Positions 1 through 8,221 of a stretch of DNA of 12,922 nucleotides are shown here, in pieces. Position 1 is the stretch's first letter. The number at the start of each line of letters is the position of its first letter. Source of the DNA: an uncultured Clostridia bacterium (GTDB lineage: Bacteria > Bacillota > Clostridia > TANB77 > CAG-508); the NCBI GenBank assembly GCA_947584125.1, contig CANPWI010000028.1, positions 1 to 12,922 on the forward strand, read 5' to 3'. The position numbers and the translations under genes are program-made. Below the pieces are notes generated by a model. That model was not told the DNA's origin. It did not search any database and was given only the letters and a program-made list of their open reading frames with translations.

Positions 1-941
1 ACATAATTCCACATGTGTTTTTCTGTTTGTCCTTGTGTATTTGTTCCTTCTCCTTTAACTAATATACAAGGAATATTAAGCTCATCCATTAATACTTTAA
101 ATGCTTTTGAATATCCTTCACATACAACTTTTTTCTCTACAAATGCTCCATAAATATTATATGAATTATCTCTTTGTGTTGTAGTATCATATTCTAAATT
201 ATCAATTAACCAATCATGTACTATCTCTATTTTCTTTAAATCAGTTCCACTACATTTAGATATTATTTCTTTTTTTACATTTTCTATTTGCTGTAATGCT
301 GTATTAAGATTTGCAATATTTGTATATTCGTTTTTTAAATAAGTATTATTATCACCTTTTGTTATTGATACTTCATAAGATTTTTTAAATCCGATAGTAG
401 TAACTTGTGTTGTTAAACATACTTTACTTGTATCTATAAAAAACATATCTGGATTATCATATACAAATGCATCCCAAGCATCTTGAAAAGCATTATTTAA
501 AATAGCATCTCCATTTGCTTCATATAATAAATTATTAATTTCTTGGGGCATTTTTAAATCATAAGTTCCTGTTTTTAAATTTTCTTTGTTATTATATAAT
601 TCATTATAAATTATTTTAGCATAATTATCTAATTGACTAGCATAATAATTTTTACTATCTATGTTAATTTCATAATTTGTATAATCTTCATTTGTTTCTT
701 TTTTATCATTTATTGTAGAGGGTTGTATGTTTGAAAGAATATTAGATACAGTATTTTTTACACTTTGAAATTCCTCAGGTATAGGATTTTGAGTTTCTAC
801 CTGTGCAAGACTTACTTGCATTTGTGCTGTATCGTTACGATATAAAAAGAAATATACTGCTATAAATATTAAACCAATAATAAAAAATATAATTATAATT
901 TGAATAATTACACTTAATATTTGACCAATTTTTTTAATCAT
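1..941 (-). CDS. Membrane-anchored transglutaminase-like protein (3' end beyond the left edge)
   Basis: Partial gene: about 313 codons are readable from ATG 941-939 to the left edge, with no stop. A strong RBS (GGAGGGA, 947-953) lies 5 nt before the ATG. Residues 8-34 form one long hydrophobic segment after a short Lys-containing N-terminus, so this is a signal anchor with the rest probably outside the cell. Residues 35-235 are Asn/Gln/Tyr-rich and not assigned. From about 238 the sequence is transglutaminase-like: VHDWLIDNLEYD (241-252), then VVCEGYSKAF (272-281) with the probable catalytic Cys274, then HMWNYV (309-314) with the probable catalytic His309. The third residue, usually Asp, would be off the window. 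Known for the family: such extracytoplasmic domains in Firmicutes are often uncharacterised and may act as cysteine proteases or on the cell wall; the substrate here cannot be told. The gene diverges from the one at 1162. The family call is firm, the function is not. Confidence 0.85.
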   Translation of the reverse strand, partial: MIKKIGQILSVIIQIIIIFFIIGLIFIAVYFFLYRNDTAQMQVSLAQVETQNPIPEEFQSVKNTVSNILSNIQPSTINDKKETNEDYTNYEINIDSKNYYASQLDNYAKIIYNELYNNKENLKTGTYDLKMPQEINNLLYEANGDAILNNAFQDAWDAFVYDNPDMFFIDTSKVCLTTQVTTIGFKKSYEVSITKGDNNTYLKNEYTNIANLNTALQQIENVKKEIISKCSGTDLKKIEIVHDWLIDNLEYDTTTQRDNSYNIYGAFVEKKVVCEGYSKAFKVLMDELNIPCILVKGEGTNTQGQTEKHMWNY

Positions 942-960
942 CTATTTCCCTCCTAATTTT

Positions 961-989
961 ATTATACTATACAATTAATTTATATTCAA
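961..989 (-). promoter_or_regulatory. Sigma-A promoter of the transglutaminase-like gene
   Basis: Read on the minus strand: -35 TTGAAT (989-984), a 17-bp spacer, and -10 TATAAT (966-961). Transcription should start near 954, only one or two bases before the GGAGGGA ribosome binding site, giving a leader of about 12-14 nt. Confidence 0.7.
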
Positions 990-1024
990 TTATTATTTGA
1001 TTTTACTATTTCTTTTTACAGACT

Positions 1025-1063
1025 CACTAAAAGCAAGAAATTTTGACTTTAGTGTCTTTTTTT
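1025..1063 (+). terminator. Terminator-like hairpin upstream of the HExxH gene
   Basis: CACTAAA (1025-1031) pairs with TTTAGTG (1048-1054) across a 16-nt loop. On the plus strand this is followed by TCTTTTTTT. No gene ends here on the plus strand, so it is either a leftover or a leader attenuator. The minus strand shows no T-run after the stem. Confidence 0.4.
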
Positions 1064-1070
1064 GTAATAT
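1043..1070 (+). promoter_or_regulatory. Weak candidate promoter for the HExxH gene
   Basis: TTGACT (1043-1048), a 16-bp spacer, TAATAT (1065-1070). It overlaps the 3' arm of the hairpin at 1025-1054. A TATAAT at 1124-1129 is closer to the gene but has no good -35, so the true promoter is unresolved. Confidence 0.25.
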
Positions 1071-1161
1071 TTTTGTAATATAATTTTAATTTTTATGTAA
1101 TAGCTTTTAAGTAAAACATATTATATAATATATTTAATTTTACTAAGGAGAGTTTTGTCGA

Positions 1162-2259
1162 ATGAGTGTAGAAAGCGATTTAAAAAAAGAAGGAATTAGC
1201 ATACTTAAGCCTTTAGATACATTTACAATTAATAGAATTGCTAAAAATATTTCACAAAAAATTGTAAGCTCTTTTCCAGAACAAAATTTAGATGCTAATG
1301 ATATATTTATTTCTATTTCAAGATTAAATATGTATACTGCAAAAATGCCAAAAGATAATTCAGTTGCTAAATATTACTATAAAAACTCATCAATATATTT
1401 TGATGAAAATGTAGATTTAGATAATATTGAAAAATATGCTATACACGAATGTATACATGTTATACAATCAAAAAAAGATGTAAAAAATAATGTAGTTCAA
1501 CTTGGTCTTTGTGACTTTACACATTCTAATATGCCTGGTATGGCCTTAAATGAAGCAGCAGTTCAATTAATGACTGAAAAATGCTTGCAAAGTCCAACAG
1601 ATACTGTTAAATATTTTGGAATCGAACTATCTACAAATAGTCCTGACTACTATGCTTTAGAATGTAATTTATTAAATCAAATGGCATACATTACTGGAGA
1701 AAAAGTATTAATAAATAGTACGCTTTTCGGAAATACAGCATTTAAAGAAACTTTTTCTAATTTTACAAATTCTACAGCATACAAAAAAATTGAAAAGAAT
1801 ATAGATAAAATAATGAACCTAGAATATAAACTTGCAGTTTTAGATGAAAAACTTGCAGATATAAAAAATACAGATAAATCAATTTTTAAAATTTCAAATC
1901 AAATAAAATCTACAAAAAATAATATCACTAATTTATTTTTGCAAACACAAAATTTAATTATGACAAGTTATTTTAATAGTTATTTCGATATTATTAATAC
2001 ACCTCGTGAATTAGAAAACTTTAGAAATAAACTATATAACTTTAAAAATTATATAGGAGTTACAGAAAATTACACATTTTATAACGATTATTATCTTAAA
2101 ATGATGACATTATTAGAGTCAAAATATGAAAAATTAAATAATACAGAATCTTCACTTGTTGTTGTTAAAGAACAAACTGGAATAACAAAATTATTTAATA
2201 AATTAACAAATCTTTTTGGTATAAAACAAAAAAATCAAATACATGATATACAAAGATAA
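1162..2259 (+). CDS. Unassigned cytoplasmic protein with HExxH...E metallopeptidase-like motif
   Basis: 365 residues. The RBS AAGGAG (1145-1150) lies 11 nt before the ATG, which supports this start. I do not recognise the family. HECIH at residues 95-99, with Glu131 in LNEAAVQ about 32 residues later, matches the zinc-binding pattern of gluzincin-type peptidases: two His in HExxH plus a downstream Glu in a helix. The first 90 residues would then be the beta part before the active-site helix. There is no signal peptide or membrane segment. The second half (about 205-335) is Lys/Asn/Glu-rich and looks helical, partly coiled-coil. The gene stands alone on the plus strand, diverging from the transglutaminase-like gene and converging on the oxidoreductase operon, with a shared terminator. 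The motif is seen; peptidase activity is inference, and the protein could be a zinc-binding or inactive relative. Confidence 0.75.
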   Translation: MSVESDLKKEGISILKPLDTFTINRIAKNISQKIVSSFPEQNLDANDIFISISRLNMYTAKMPKDNSVAKYYYKNSSIYFDENVDLDNIEKYAIHECIHVIQSKKDVKNNVVQLGLCDFTHSNMPGMALNEAAVQLMTEKCLQSPTDTVKYFGIELSTNSPDYYALECNLLNQMAYITGEKVLINSTLFGNTAFKETFSNFTNSTAYKKIEKNIDKIMNLEYKLAVLDEKLADIKNTDKSIFKISNQIKSTKNNITNLFLQTQNLIMTSYFNSYFDIINTPRELENFRNKLYNFKNYIGVTENYTFYNDYYLKMMTLLESKYEKLNNTESSLVVVKEQTGITKLFNKLTNLFGIKQKNQIHDIQR

Positions 2260-2286
2260 AAAGCAGATGTAATATCTGCTTTTTTT
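2260..2286. terminator. Bidirectional terminator between convergent genes
   Basis: AAAGCAGAT (2260-2268) pairs with ATCTGCTTT (2274-2282) around a 5-nt loop, with more T after it on the plus strand. On the minus strand the same stem is followed by TTTTTATCTTT. It begins just after the stop at 2259 and lies a few bases past the stop of the oxidoreductase gene (2288), so it can end both transcripts. Confidence 0.85.
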
Positions 2287-2287
2287 A

Positions 2288-3556
2288 TTATATGGATAGC
2301 ATTTTATCAATTTCTTTTGCTGCATTTCCTCCGCTTCTTGCAGAATATGCAACTGTAGATTTTTCACCACTTAAATCACCAGCTACAAAAACTTTTTCTC
2401 TTGATGTTTTGTAATTTTCATCACATTCTATATATCCACCCTTACCAGTAGAAATATTAATAGTATCGATAACCTTTTTTTCAGGACATGAACCAATAGC
2501 CATAACAACATAATCCATATCCATTATATAATTACTACCTTCTATATTAACAGGAGATTTTCTTGTTTCACCTGGTCTTTGTATAAGCTCTGTTTTTATA
2601 CACTCTATTTTATTTACCTCATTATTATCATTTGGTATAATTTTAACAATATTATTTTGAAATAAAAATTCTACCCCTTCTTTTTTAGCATCTTCAATTT
2701 CTTTTCTTTCAGCTGGCATTTGTTCTTCTGCCCTTCTATAAATAACATAAGTTTTTTCTGCTCCCATTTTATTTATAGTTCTTGCAGTATCCATTGCAAC
2801 ATTTCCTCCACCTATTACTGCAACTTTTTTTCCTTTATAATCTGGATGCAAATTAAATTCTAGTAGTTCATTTCCTCCATAAACACCTTTTAAATCCTCA
2901 CCTGGTATATTCATTTTTGAGGAAATATTTGCTCCAAATGCTAATAAAACTGCGTCATATTTTTCTTCTAAATCCTCTAATGTACAATTATTTCCTAATT
3001 CCTTATTATATTCTACATTAATTCCTAAGCTTAAAATTTTATTAATCCAATTATTTACTAAATCCTTTTCTAACCTAAACTCAGGTATACCATGAACAAG
3101 TAATCCACCTAAATAAGAATATTTTTCATATATTGTTACATCATATCCTTCTTTTCTTAAGAAATATGATGCAGTTAATCCACAAGGTCCTCCTCCAACA
3201 ACTGCAACTTTTTTTCCATTTAAATCCTTCACATTAATTTTATAATTATTTTTAATTGCCATATCACCTACAAAAGCTTCTAGCTCTCCAATTTGTACAG
3301 ATTCTCCTTTTATTCCTCTTACACATGAACCTTCACATTGACTTTTATGTGGACATATTCTTCCACATATTGGTTGTAAAATTGTTGTTTCTAAAAGTAT
3401 GTTAAAAGCTTCTTCATAGTTTTCTTCTTTTACAGCTTTTATAAATGTTGGTATATCATTTTCAAGTGGGCAACCTTTTTTGCTACATGGTTTTATTTTA
3501 CAATTTAAACAATAATTTGCTTTTTCATTTATTTTTTCTATAATTTCTTCTTTCAT
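2288..3556 (-). CDS. GltD-like FAD/[4Fe-4S] NAD(P)H oxidoreductase
   Basis: 422 residues, close to the length of glutamate synthase small subunits and NfnB-type subunits. In order: an N-terminal Fe-S domain with Cys16, 19, 24 and 29 (C-x2-C-x4-C-x4-CP) and Cys64, 68, 74 and 78; the FAD-binding loop VVGGGPCGL (119-127); the second nucleotide-binding loop VIGGGNVAMD (247-256), for NAD(P); YRRAEEQMPA (273-282), typical of GltD; and the FAD-contacting VAGD (391-394). Known for the family: these subunits take electrons from NAD(P)H and pass them through Fe-S clusters to a partner such as GltB or NfnA. Neither partner gene is in the window, so whether it makes glutamate, bifurcates electrons or does something else cannot be decided. 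It is the last gene of the operon, with RBS AAGAGGT at 3562-3568, 14 bp after the UDG stop. The family call is strong; gltD as a name would overstate it. Confidence 0.85.
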   Translation of the reverse strand: MKEEIIEKINEKANYCLNCKIKPCSKKGCPLENDIPTFIKAVKEENYEEAFNILLETTILQPICGRICPHKSQCEGSCVRGIKGESVQIGELEAFVGDMAIKNNYKINVKDLNGKKVAVVGGGPCGLTASYFLRKEGYDVTIYEKYSYLGGLLVHGIPEFRLEKDLVNNWINKILSLGINVEYNKELGNNCTLEDLEEKYDAVLLAFGANISSKMNIPGEDLKGVYGGNELLEFNLHPDYKGKKVAVIGGGNVAMDTARTINKMGAEKTYVIYRRAEEQMPAERKEIEDAKKEGVEFLFQNNIVKIIPNDNNEVNKIECIKTELIQRPGETRKSPVNIEGSNYIMDMDYVVMAIGSCPEKKVIDTINISTGKGGYIECDENYKTSREKVFVAGDLSGEKSTVAYSARSGGNAAKEIDKMLSI

Positions 3557-3570
3557 ATAGTACCTCTTAT

Positions 3571-4131
3571 TTATATATTTAAACTTTCAAGTTTATTTTT
3601 TACCTCTTGTAAATCATTCCAAAAGTATATCTTTTTTGTGTCATCTCTTAATAGTGCAGCAGGATGAAATGTTGGCATATATAATATTCCTTTTTTCTCT
3701 ACCCACTTTCCTCTTGCTGTAGTAATTGCAAATTCGTTTCCCAAAATATTTTTTAATGCAACATTACCTAGTAGAACAATAATTTTAGGTTTTATAAGCA
3801 TTACTTGATTTCTTAAATAATCCATACAAGCTACTGCTTCATCATTTTCTGGGTTTCTATTTAATGGTGGCCTACATTTTACAATATTTGCTATATACAC
3901 ATCCTCTCTATTTATTCCAATTCCCTCAAATGCCATGTTCATAAGTTTTCCTGCTTTTCCTACAAAAGGAATTCCTTGTATATCTTCATCTTGACCTGGT
4001 CCTTCTCCTATAAACATTAAATCTGCATTTTTATTTCCTGTACCAAAAACTATATTAGTTCTAGTTTTGCATAATTTACATTTGTTACAACCTTTAATTT
4101 TTTCCTCTAATTCTTCAATTGTATCTAGCAT
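3571..4131 (-). CDS. Family 4 (Fe-S) uracil-DNA glycosylase
   Basis: 186 residues from the ATG at 4131, chosen because GAAAGG (4146-4141) sits 9 nt upstream. An upstream TTG in frame at 4170 overlaps the previous gene and has no evident RBS. The enzyme removes uracil (deaminated cytosine) from DNA in base excision repair. Four Cys fit the [4Fe-4S] ligands of family 4: Cys15 and Cys18 near the N-terminus, Cys86 in VKCRPP and Cys102. Active-site motif GEGPGQDED is at 42-50 and THP-like TFHPAALLR at 154-162, with His156. IPFVGKAGKL (54-63) is also typical of the family. The spacing after the LD-carboxypeptidase stop is 26 bp, so the gene is co-transcribed. With the 8-oxoguanine glycosylase and AddB upstream it makes this operon rich in DNA repair. 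Confidence 0.92.
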   Translation of the reverse strand: MLDTIEELEEKIKGCNKCKLCKTRTNIVFGTGNKNADLMFIGEGPGQDEDIQGIPFVGKAGKLMNMAFEGIGINREDVYIANIVKCRPPLNRNPENDEAVACMDYLRNQVMLIKPKIIVLLGNVALKNILGNEFAITTARGKWVEKKGILYMPTFHPAALLRDDTKKIYFWNDLQEVKNKLESLNI

Positions 4132-4157
4132 TTTTTTAGTCCTTTCAATTTTATATT

Positions 4158-5075
4158 TTATAAAACGCAATTTTCTTGTAACATTATTTTCACTTTTTTT
4201 GATGTATCTATTTTAGCTTTTGTTCCAATTGGTATTACTACTTTTCTATCTGTATGTCCAAAATTATTAGATTTAATAATTGGAAAGTTTACTTTACCTT
4301 CTAATACATCTAATAATATTTGTTCTATTGTTACCCCTGATTCATGTTCATAATTTCCAAGCCATATTCCATTTATTTTATCAAATACATTGTTTTGTTT
4401 TAATCTATAAAAGAAATTACTTATCATACCAGGAGGTGACTCTACTCCCAAATCCTCTAAAAATAATATTTTATTTTCTGTATTTACTTTATATTTGCCA
4501 TCTATTAAATTTGTAAATAAGTTTAAATTTCCTCCAATTAAAACACCCTCTGCTACACCTTCATTTATTGTAATGAACTCGTCATCTTCTTTTGCTAAAC
4601 TCAAATTGTGTTTTTCCATTCTTTCAATAAAAGATTCAAAGGCATACAATGTATCCCAAGATACTAGCGATTTAAATGTAGGACCGTGAAAAGTAATAAG
4701 CCCTGTTTTTTCATATATTATATTTAAAATTGATGTTGAATCTGAAAATCCACATATTATTTTAGGATTATTTTTTATTAATTCATAATCTAATTTATCA
4801 AAAACAGAATTCGAATTGTATCCACCTTTTGCGCAAAAAATTGCTTTTACTTTGTCATCTTTAAACATTTGGTAAATATCATCTGCTTTTTCTTTTGCAG
4901 TAGCACCATAGCCTGTTTTATTACTTTTTACATTTTTACCAAATACAACATGATAACCTGCATTTTCCATAAGTTTAACAGATTTATCAATATCCTCCAT
5001 ATTTTTTTCTTCAATAGGGTCAGATGGTGCAATAACGCCAATATAATCTCCTTTTTTTAATCCTTTTGCAAGCAT
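4158..5075 (-). CDS. LD-carboxypeptidase (peptidase S66, LdcA/MccF family)
   Basis: 305 residues, the normal length for S66. The N-terminal motif GDYIGVIAPSDP (9-20) is typical. The Ser-Glu-His triad can be placed as Ser111 in GFSDST, Glu207 in LFLEDLG and His274 in FGHTDRK, matching the spacing in LdcA of Pseudomonas. Family role: LdcA trims the terminal D-Ala from murein tetrapeptides during cell-wall recycling in the cytoplasm; MccF-type members instead cleave microcin C-like peptidyl-adenylates. There is no signal peptide. I favour LD-carboxypeptidase, but sequence alone does not exclude MccF. The start overlaps the last 19 bp of addB and has a strong AAGGAGG RBS 2-3 nt beyond, with the usual short spacing to ATG 5075-5073, indicating translational coupling. 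Its place between two DNA repair genes has no obvious functional reason. Confidence 0.9.
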   Translation of the reverse strand: MLAKGLKKGDYIGVIAPSDPIEEKNMEDIDKSVKLMENAGYHVVFGKNVKSNKTGYGATAKEKADDIYQMFKDDKVKAIFCAKGGYNSNSVFDKLDYELIKNNPKIICGFSDSTSILNIIYEKTGLITFHGPTFKSLVSWDTLYAFESFIERMEKHNLSLAKEDDEFITINEGVAEGVLIGGNLNLFTNLIDGKYKVNTENKILFLEDLGVESPPGMISNFFYRLKQNNVFDKINGIWLGNYEHESGVTIEQILLDVLEGKVNFPIIKSNNFGHTDRKVVIPIGTKAKIDTSKKVKIMLQENCVL

Positions 5076-8000
5076 GCTTCCTCCTTATTTTTTTCTTTTA
5101 TATTTTCTAGTAATAATTGTTTCTCTAAATTTTCTATATACCTATATCCATCTTTTGATTCAAATTGGCATATTGAATGGTATTTGCAATATTTGCAAGG
5201 TGTTTTTTTATTTTTTATAGAATAATATGGATTTACATTAATATTACCTTCAAATATTTCTTTTCCTATTTGTTTTATTGTAAGATTTACATATTTTTGT
5301 AAATCTATAAATTGTTCTTTTGTTAAAATTTTTGACCTTGATTCACTTAAATTCTCTTTTGAATCAATGAATACAGGTACCATATTTGAATAACCCTTTT
5401 CTAGTGATTTATCCATCATTTTAACAACTTTTACATCTGCTAAAATATAACCTTTCAATTTGAACTCTTTTTTTATTTTTTCTTCAATTTGTTCTTCTGT
5501 TAAACTTTTATCTACTTTTAAAATATCATCTATTAAATTGAAATAAAAAATTCCAGCTGGTATATCTTCCTCATTTGTTGTAATTGCGTCTAAATAGGTT
5601 AATAATTGTAATTGAATTCCACCTACAACATCATTTAAATCTATATTTTTTATAGAAGATTTATAGTCTATAATTCTTAAATACCTGTTTTTATCATCTT
5701 TTGCATAGTCAATTCTATCTATTTTCCCTATTACCTCTATTTTTCTTCCATCTTCTAATTCAAATTGTATTGGAGAATAATTTTTTCCTTCTTTAAACTC
5801 AACCTCTGTTCCTAAAATTTCAAAATCGCTGTTTGTTAATGTTTGTAATATGTATTTCATAGATTTTACAATTACTCTTTTTAATCTTCTAGTTAATACT
5901 TTGAATTTAGATGTACTTGTAAAAATATAATTCTTAGGCATTTTTAGTTTTTTATCAATTATTTCTTCTACAATTTCTTCAATGTCTTCTAACTCAATTT
6001 CCTCTAGTTTTAATTTTCTTATTTTAATTTCTCTAAAGAATTGGTCAATAACATCATGCATAAATGTACCTGTATCAATACTTTCTACTTGCAAAACTCT
6101 TTTTTCTTTTAAATTTAATCCATATTTTAAATAAAATGAAAATGGACAAGCTCTATATTGTTCAAGTCTTGATACACTTGTTCTTAATGTATCTCCATAC
6201 ATTTTATTTATATTTTCTTCGCTTATTTTTTCAGTAGCATTTTTGTTTTCTATTGCTTTTAAAGATGCCTTTAATTTTTCATTCCATTTTGGTATTGAAT
6301 TATAATAATTTGAAAGTAAATACCAAATGTCATTTATTTGTTTACCTTCCTTTGCCTTTCCAAGCATTAATAACATTTCTTCAAAAGTTGTTTCAATATT
6401 TTCTATACTTTCTTTTTTAACTATTACATCACTTTCTTCAGTTATTTTTGGAAAGATTTTCTTAATTTTGCTAATTAATATAGAAGGTCTTAATGCTTTT
6501 GATTCGCTATCTGCTGAGGCATAAGATAAATATAATTTTTCTTCTGCTATTGTTAAAGCTTTATATATATTGAAATTATCTTCATAAAGCATTTCTGTTG
6601 TACCTTTTGCAAGTTCTATTCCTTTATCCATTAGCATTTCTCTATCATTATCGTCTAAAAATCCTTCTTCTTTTCTAATAGCTGGGAAACTACCATCATT
6701 TAATCCTATTATAAAAATAGCTTTTACTTTATGACTTCTTGACCTGTCTACATCTCCTAATGTAACTTGGTCACCAGATGGTGGTATTTTTCCAAGTTTA
6801 CTTTCATTTAAACCTATTTTTAAAAGATTACTATATTTTTCAAAAGTTACATCTTTATCTCCAAAAGCTAAAACTATTTCATCTAATAGTTCCATAAAAA
6901 TATTCCAGCTTGTAGCATATAAATTAGCAAGCTCTAATTCTGAATTTTGTTCTAGTTCTGCCCTTTTTAATTCAAGCTTTTTATCAATTTCCATTTCTAT
7001 TAAAAATGTGTATAAAGCTTTTGTTATTTCTTCAACATTTCTTTTATTTTTTAATGAATTATAAAGGTTTGATAGTGGTGTTACTATTTTTTCTCTTAAA
7101 ATATTCATTTGCGCATCTTCACTTTCAGATACAAATTTCCATTCATCTAAAAGCCACTTTTTTCCTTTAATTCCATATCTAATACAATAATTTTCAAGCT
7201 TAAATTGTTCTTCTTTGGAAATTTCACAAAATCCAGATTTTATATAATTAAACACCGCTTCATAAGACCAGTTTTTTGCATATATATCTAAAATTGCAAG
7301 CACATATTTAACTAAAATATTTTGACCTAAATCAGCATTTTCATCTATAAATACTGGAATATTATACTGTTTAAAAATTGCTCTTACTAATCCACTATAA
7401 ACTCCAATATCTTTTGTTATAATTGCAATATCTGAAAACTTAAACTTTTCATCCCTTACAAGTTGTATTATAGTGTTTGCCACATTTTCTATTTCTGAAT
7501 ATTGATTTTTTGCTAAAAATAACTTTATATCTTTTACATCTTCATTATATTTTTCGTATATATTCTCATATATATTTTCTTCTAAATGTGCTAATTCTGG
7601 TGATTTAAAACGATATTTTTTATCTAAATAAACTGCTTTTTCTATTTCTACATTAGGAAGGTTTATTAATTTTTCTACTGTTTTTTTATTTGTATAAAAT
7701 ACATCTTCTTCTGGTAATTTTTTATCATACAATTCATCTGTACAAACAGATATTGTAACCTGTTTTCCACATTTTGCTAACTTTTCCACTATTTTATATT
7801 CTTGAGGAGTAAATCCAACAAATTCATCTATGTATATAACAGCATTTTCAAACATTTTAGTTTCTTCTATTTTTTCTGCTAAAATAGTTAATATATCATT
7901 TTCATCTATATACTTTTTCTCTATTCTATCTTGAAATTCTTTATATATTGTAATAACATCTTGTAATTTTACTTTTAAATATTTATCATTTTCTTTTTCA

Positions 8001-8221
8001 ACTATATCCTCTAATTCATTTAATTTTACATTATGTTTTTTTAACTCTGTTATTAACCTAACAGCTACATCAACATTTTGCTCTGAACTACCCATAAACT
8101 TAATTTTACTTTTATTTTTATCTAAAATATCATATATAAGCATTGCCTTTCCGCTTTTAGATAAATTATTATTATCTACTCCTCCGAACCTCTTGTATAA
8201 CTCTATATGCCATACGCTCAA
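5057..8221 (-). CDS. addB: AddB, main part after a +1 frameshift (helicase-nuclease subunit)
   Basis: AddB pairs with AddA to resect double-strand breaks for RecA loading. This open frame has 1054 codons, but its first dozen (8221-8186) are a shadow of the 5' piece; real homology starts at GGVDNNNL from 8185. Joined to the 5' piece the protein would be 1118 residues, the normal AddB size. Visible here: GEF-like helicase-type repeats without intact motor motifs; Cys692 in RACPFSFYLKYG; GTFMHD; GKIDRIDY; the nuclease motif IIDYKSS with Asp852 and Lys854; QLQLLTYLDA; and the Cys cluster C1009-x2-C1012-x5-C1018, which with Cys692 forms the [4Fe-4S] clamp of AddB nucleases. So the C-terminal nuclease domain looks intact. 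Alone, this frame lacks the Walker A. AddA, usually next to AddB, is absent; the next gene is LD-carboxypeptidase. Whether the gene is functional depends on the frameshift being an assembly error or being bypassed. Confidence 0.9.
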   Translation of the reverse strand: MSVWHIELYKRFGGVDNNNLSKSGKAMLIYDILDKNKSKIKFMGSSEQNVDVAVRLITELKKHNVKLNELEDIVEKENDKYLKVKLQDVITIYKEFQDRIEKKYIDENDILTILAEKIEETKMFENAVIYIDEFVGFTPQEYKIVEKLAKCGKQVTISVCTDELYDKKLPEEDVFYTNKKTVEKLINLPNVEIEKAVYLDKKYRFKSPELAHLEENIYENIYEKYNEDVKDIKLFLAKNQYSEIENVANTIIQLVRDEKFKFSDIAIITKDIGVYSGLVRAIFKQYNIPVFIDENADLGQNILVKYVLAILDIYAKNWSYEAVFNYIKSGFCEISKEEQFKLENYCIRYGIKGKKWLLDEWKFVSESEDAQMNILREKIVTPLSNLYNSLKNKRNVEEITKALYTFLIEMEIDKKLELKRAELEQNSELELANLYATSWNIFMELLDEIVLAFGDKDVTFEKYSNLLKIGLNESKLGKIPPSGDQVTLGDVDRSRSHKVKAIFIIGLNDGSFPAIRKEEGFLDDNDREMLMDKGIELAKGTTEMLYEDNFNIYKALTIAEEKLYLSYASADSESKALRPSILISKIKKIFPKITEESDVIVKKESIENIETTFEEMLLMLGKAKEGKQINDIWYLLSNYYNSIPKWNEKLKASLKAIENKNATEKISEENINKMYGDTLRTSVSRLEQYRACPFSFYLKYGLNLKEKRVLQVESIDTGTFMHDVIDQFFREIKIRKLKLEEIELEDIEEIVEEIIDKKLKMPKNYIFTSTSKFKVLTRRLKRVIVKSMKYILQTLTNSDFEILGTEVEFKEGKNYSPIQFELEDGRKIEVIGKIDRIDYAKDDKNRYLRIIDYKSSIKNIDLNDVVGGIQLQLLTYLDAITTNEEDIPAGIFYFNLIDDILKVDKSLTEEQIEEKIKKEFKLKGYILADVKVVKMMDKSLEKGYSNMVPVFIDSKENLSESRSKILTKEQFIDLQKYVNLTIKQIGKEIFEGNINVNPYYSIKNKKTPCKYCKYHSICQFESKDGYRYIENLEKQLLLENIKEKNKEEACLQKD
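8172..8189 (-). other. addB frameshift junction
   Basis: Minus strand reads GTT CGG AGG AGT AGA TAA in the 5' frame and GTT (C) GGA GGA GTA GAT in the 3' frame. One extra base, most simply the C at 8186, separates them. No homopolymer is present, so a routine homopolymer miscall is not the obvious cause. Confidence 0.8.

Noticed and set aside
4131..4170. Longer UDG start (TTG at 4170)
   Set aside because: It overlaps the preceding gene and lacks an RBS, while ATG 4131 has a good RBS and matches the usual family N-terminus.
4280..5060. Plus-strand open frames of 60-80 codons opposite the LD-carboxypeptidase
   Set aside because: They are antisense shadows of a well-supported S66 gene, with no RBS or recognisable motifs.
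6327..6524. Plus-strand open frame of 65 codons opposite addB
   Set aside because: Antisense shadow in AT-rich DNA without supporting signals.
8186..8221. ATG at 8221 as the true start of AddB
   Set aside because: The codons from 8221 to 8186 overlap the N-terminal piece in another frame and do not resemble AddB; the family match begins at 8185.
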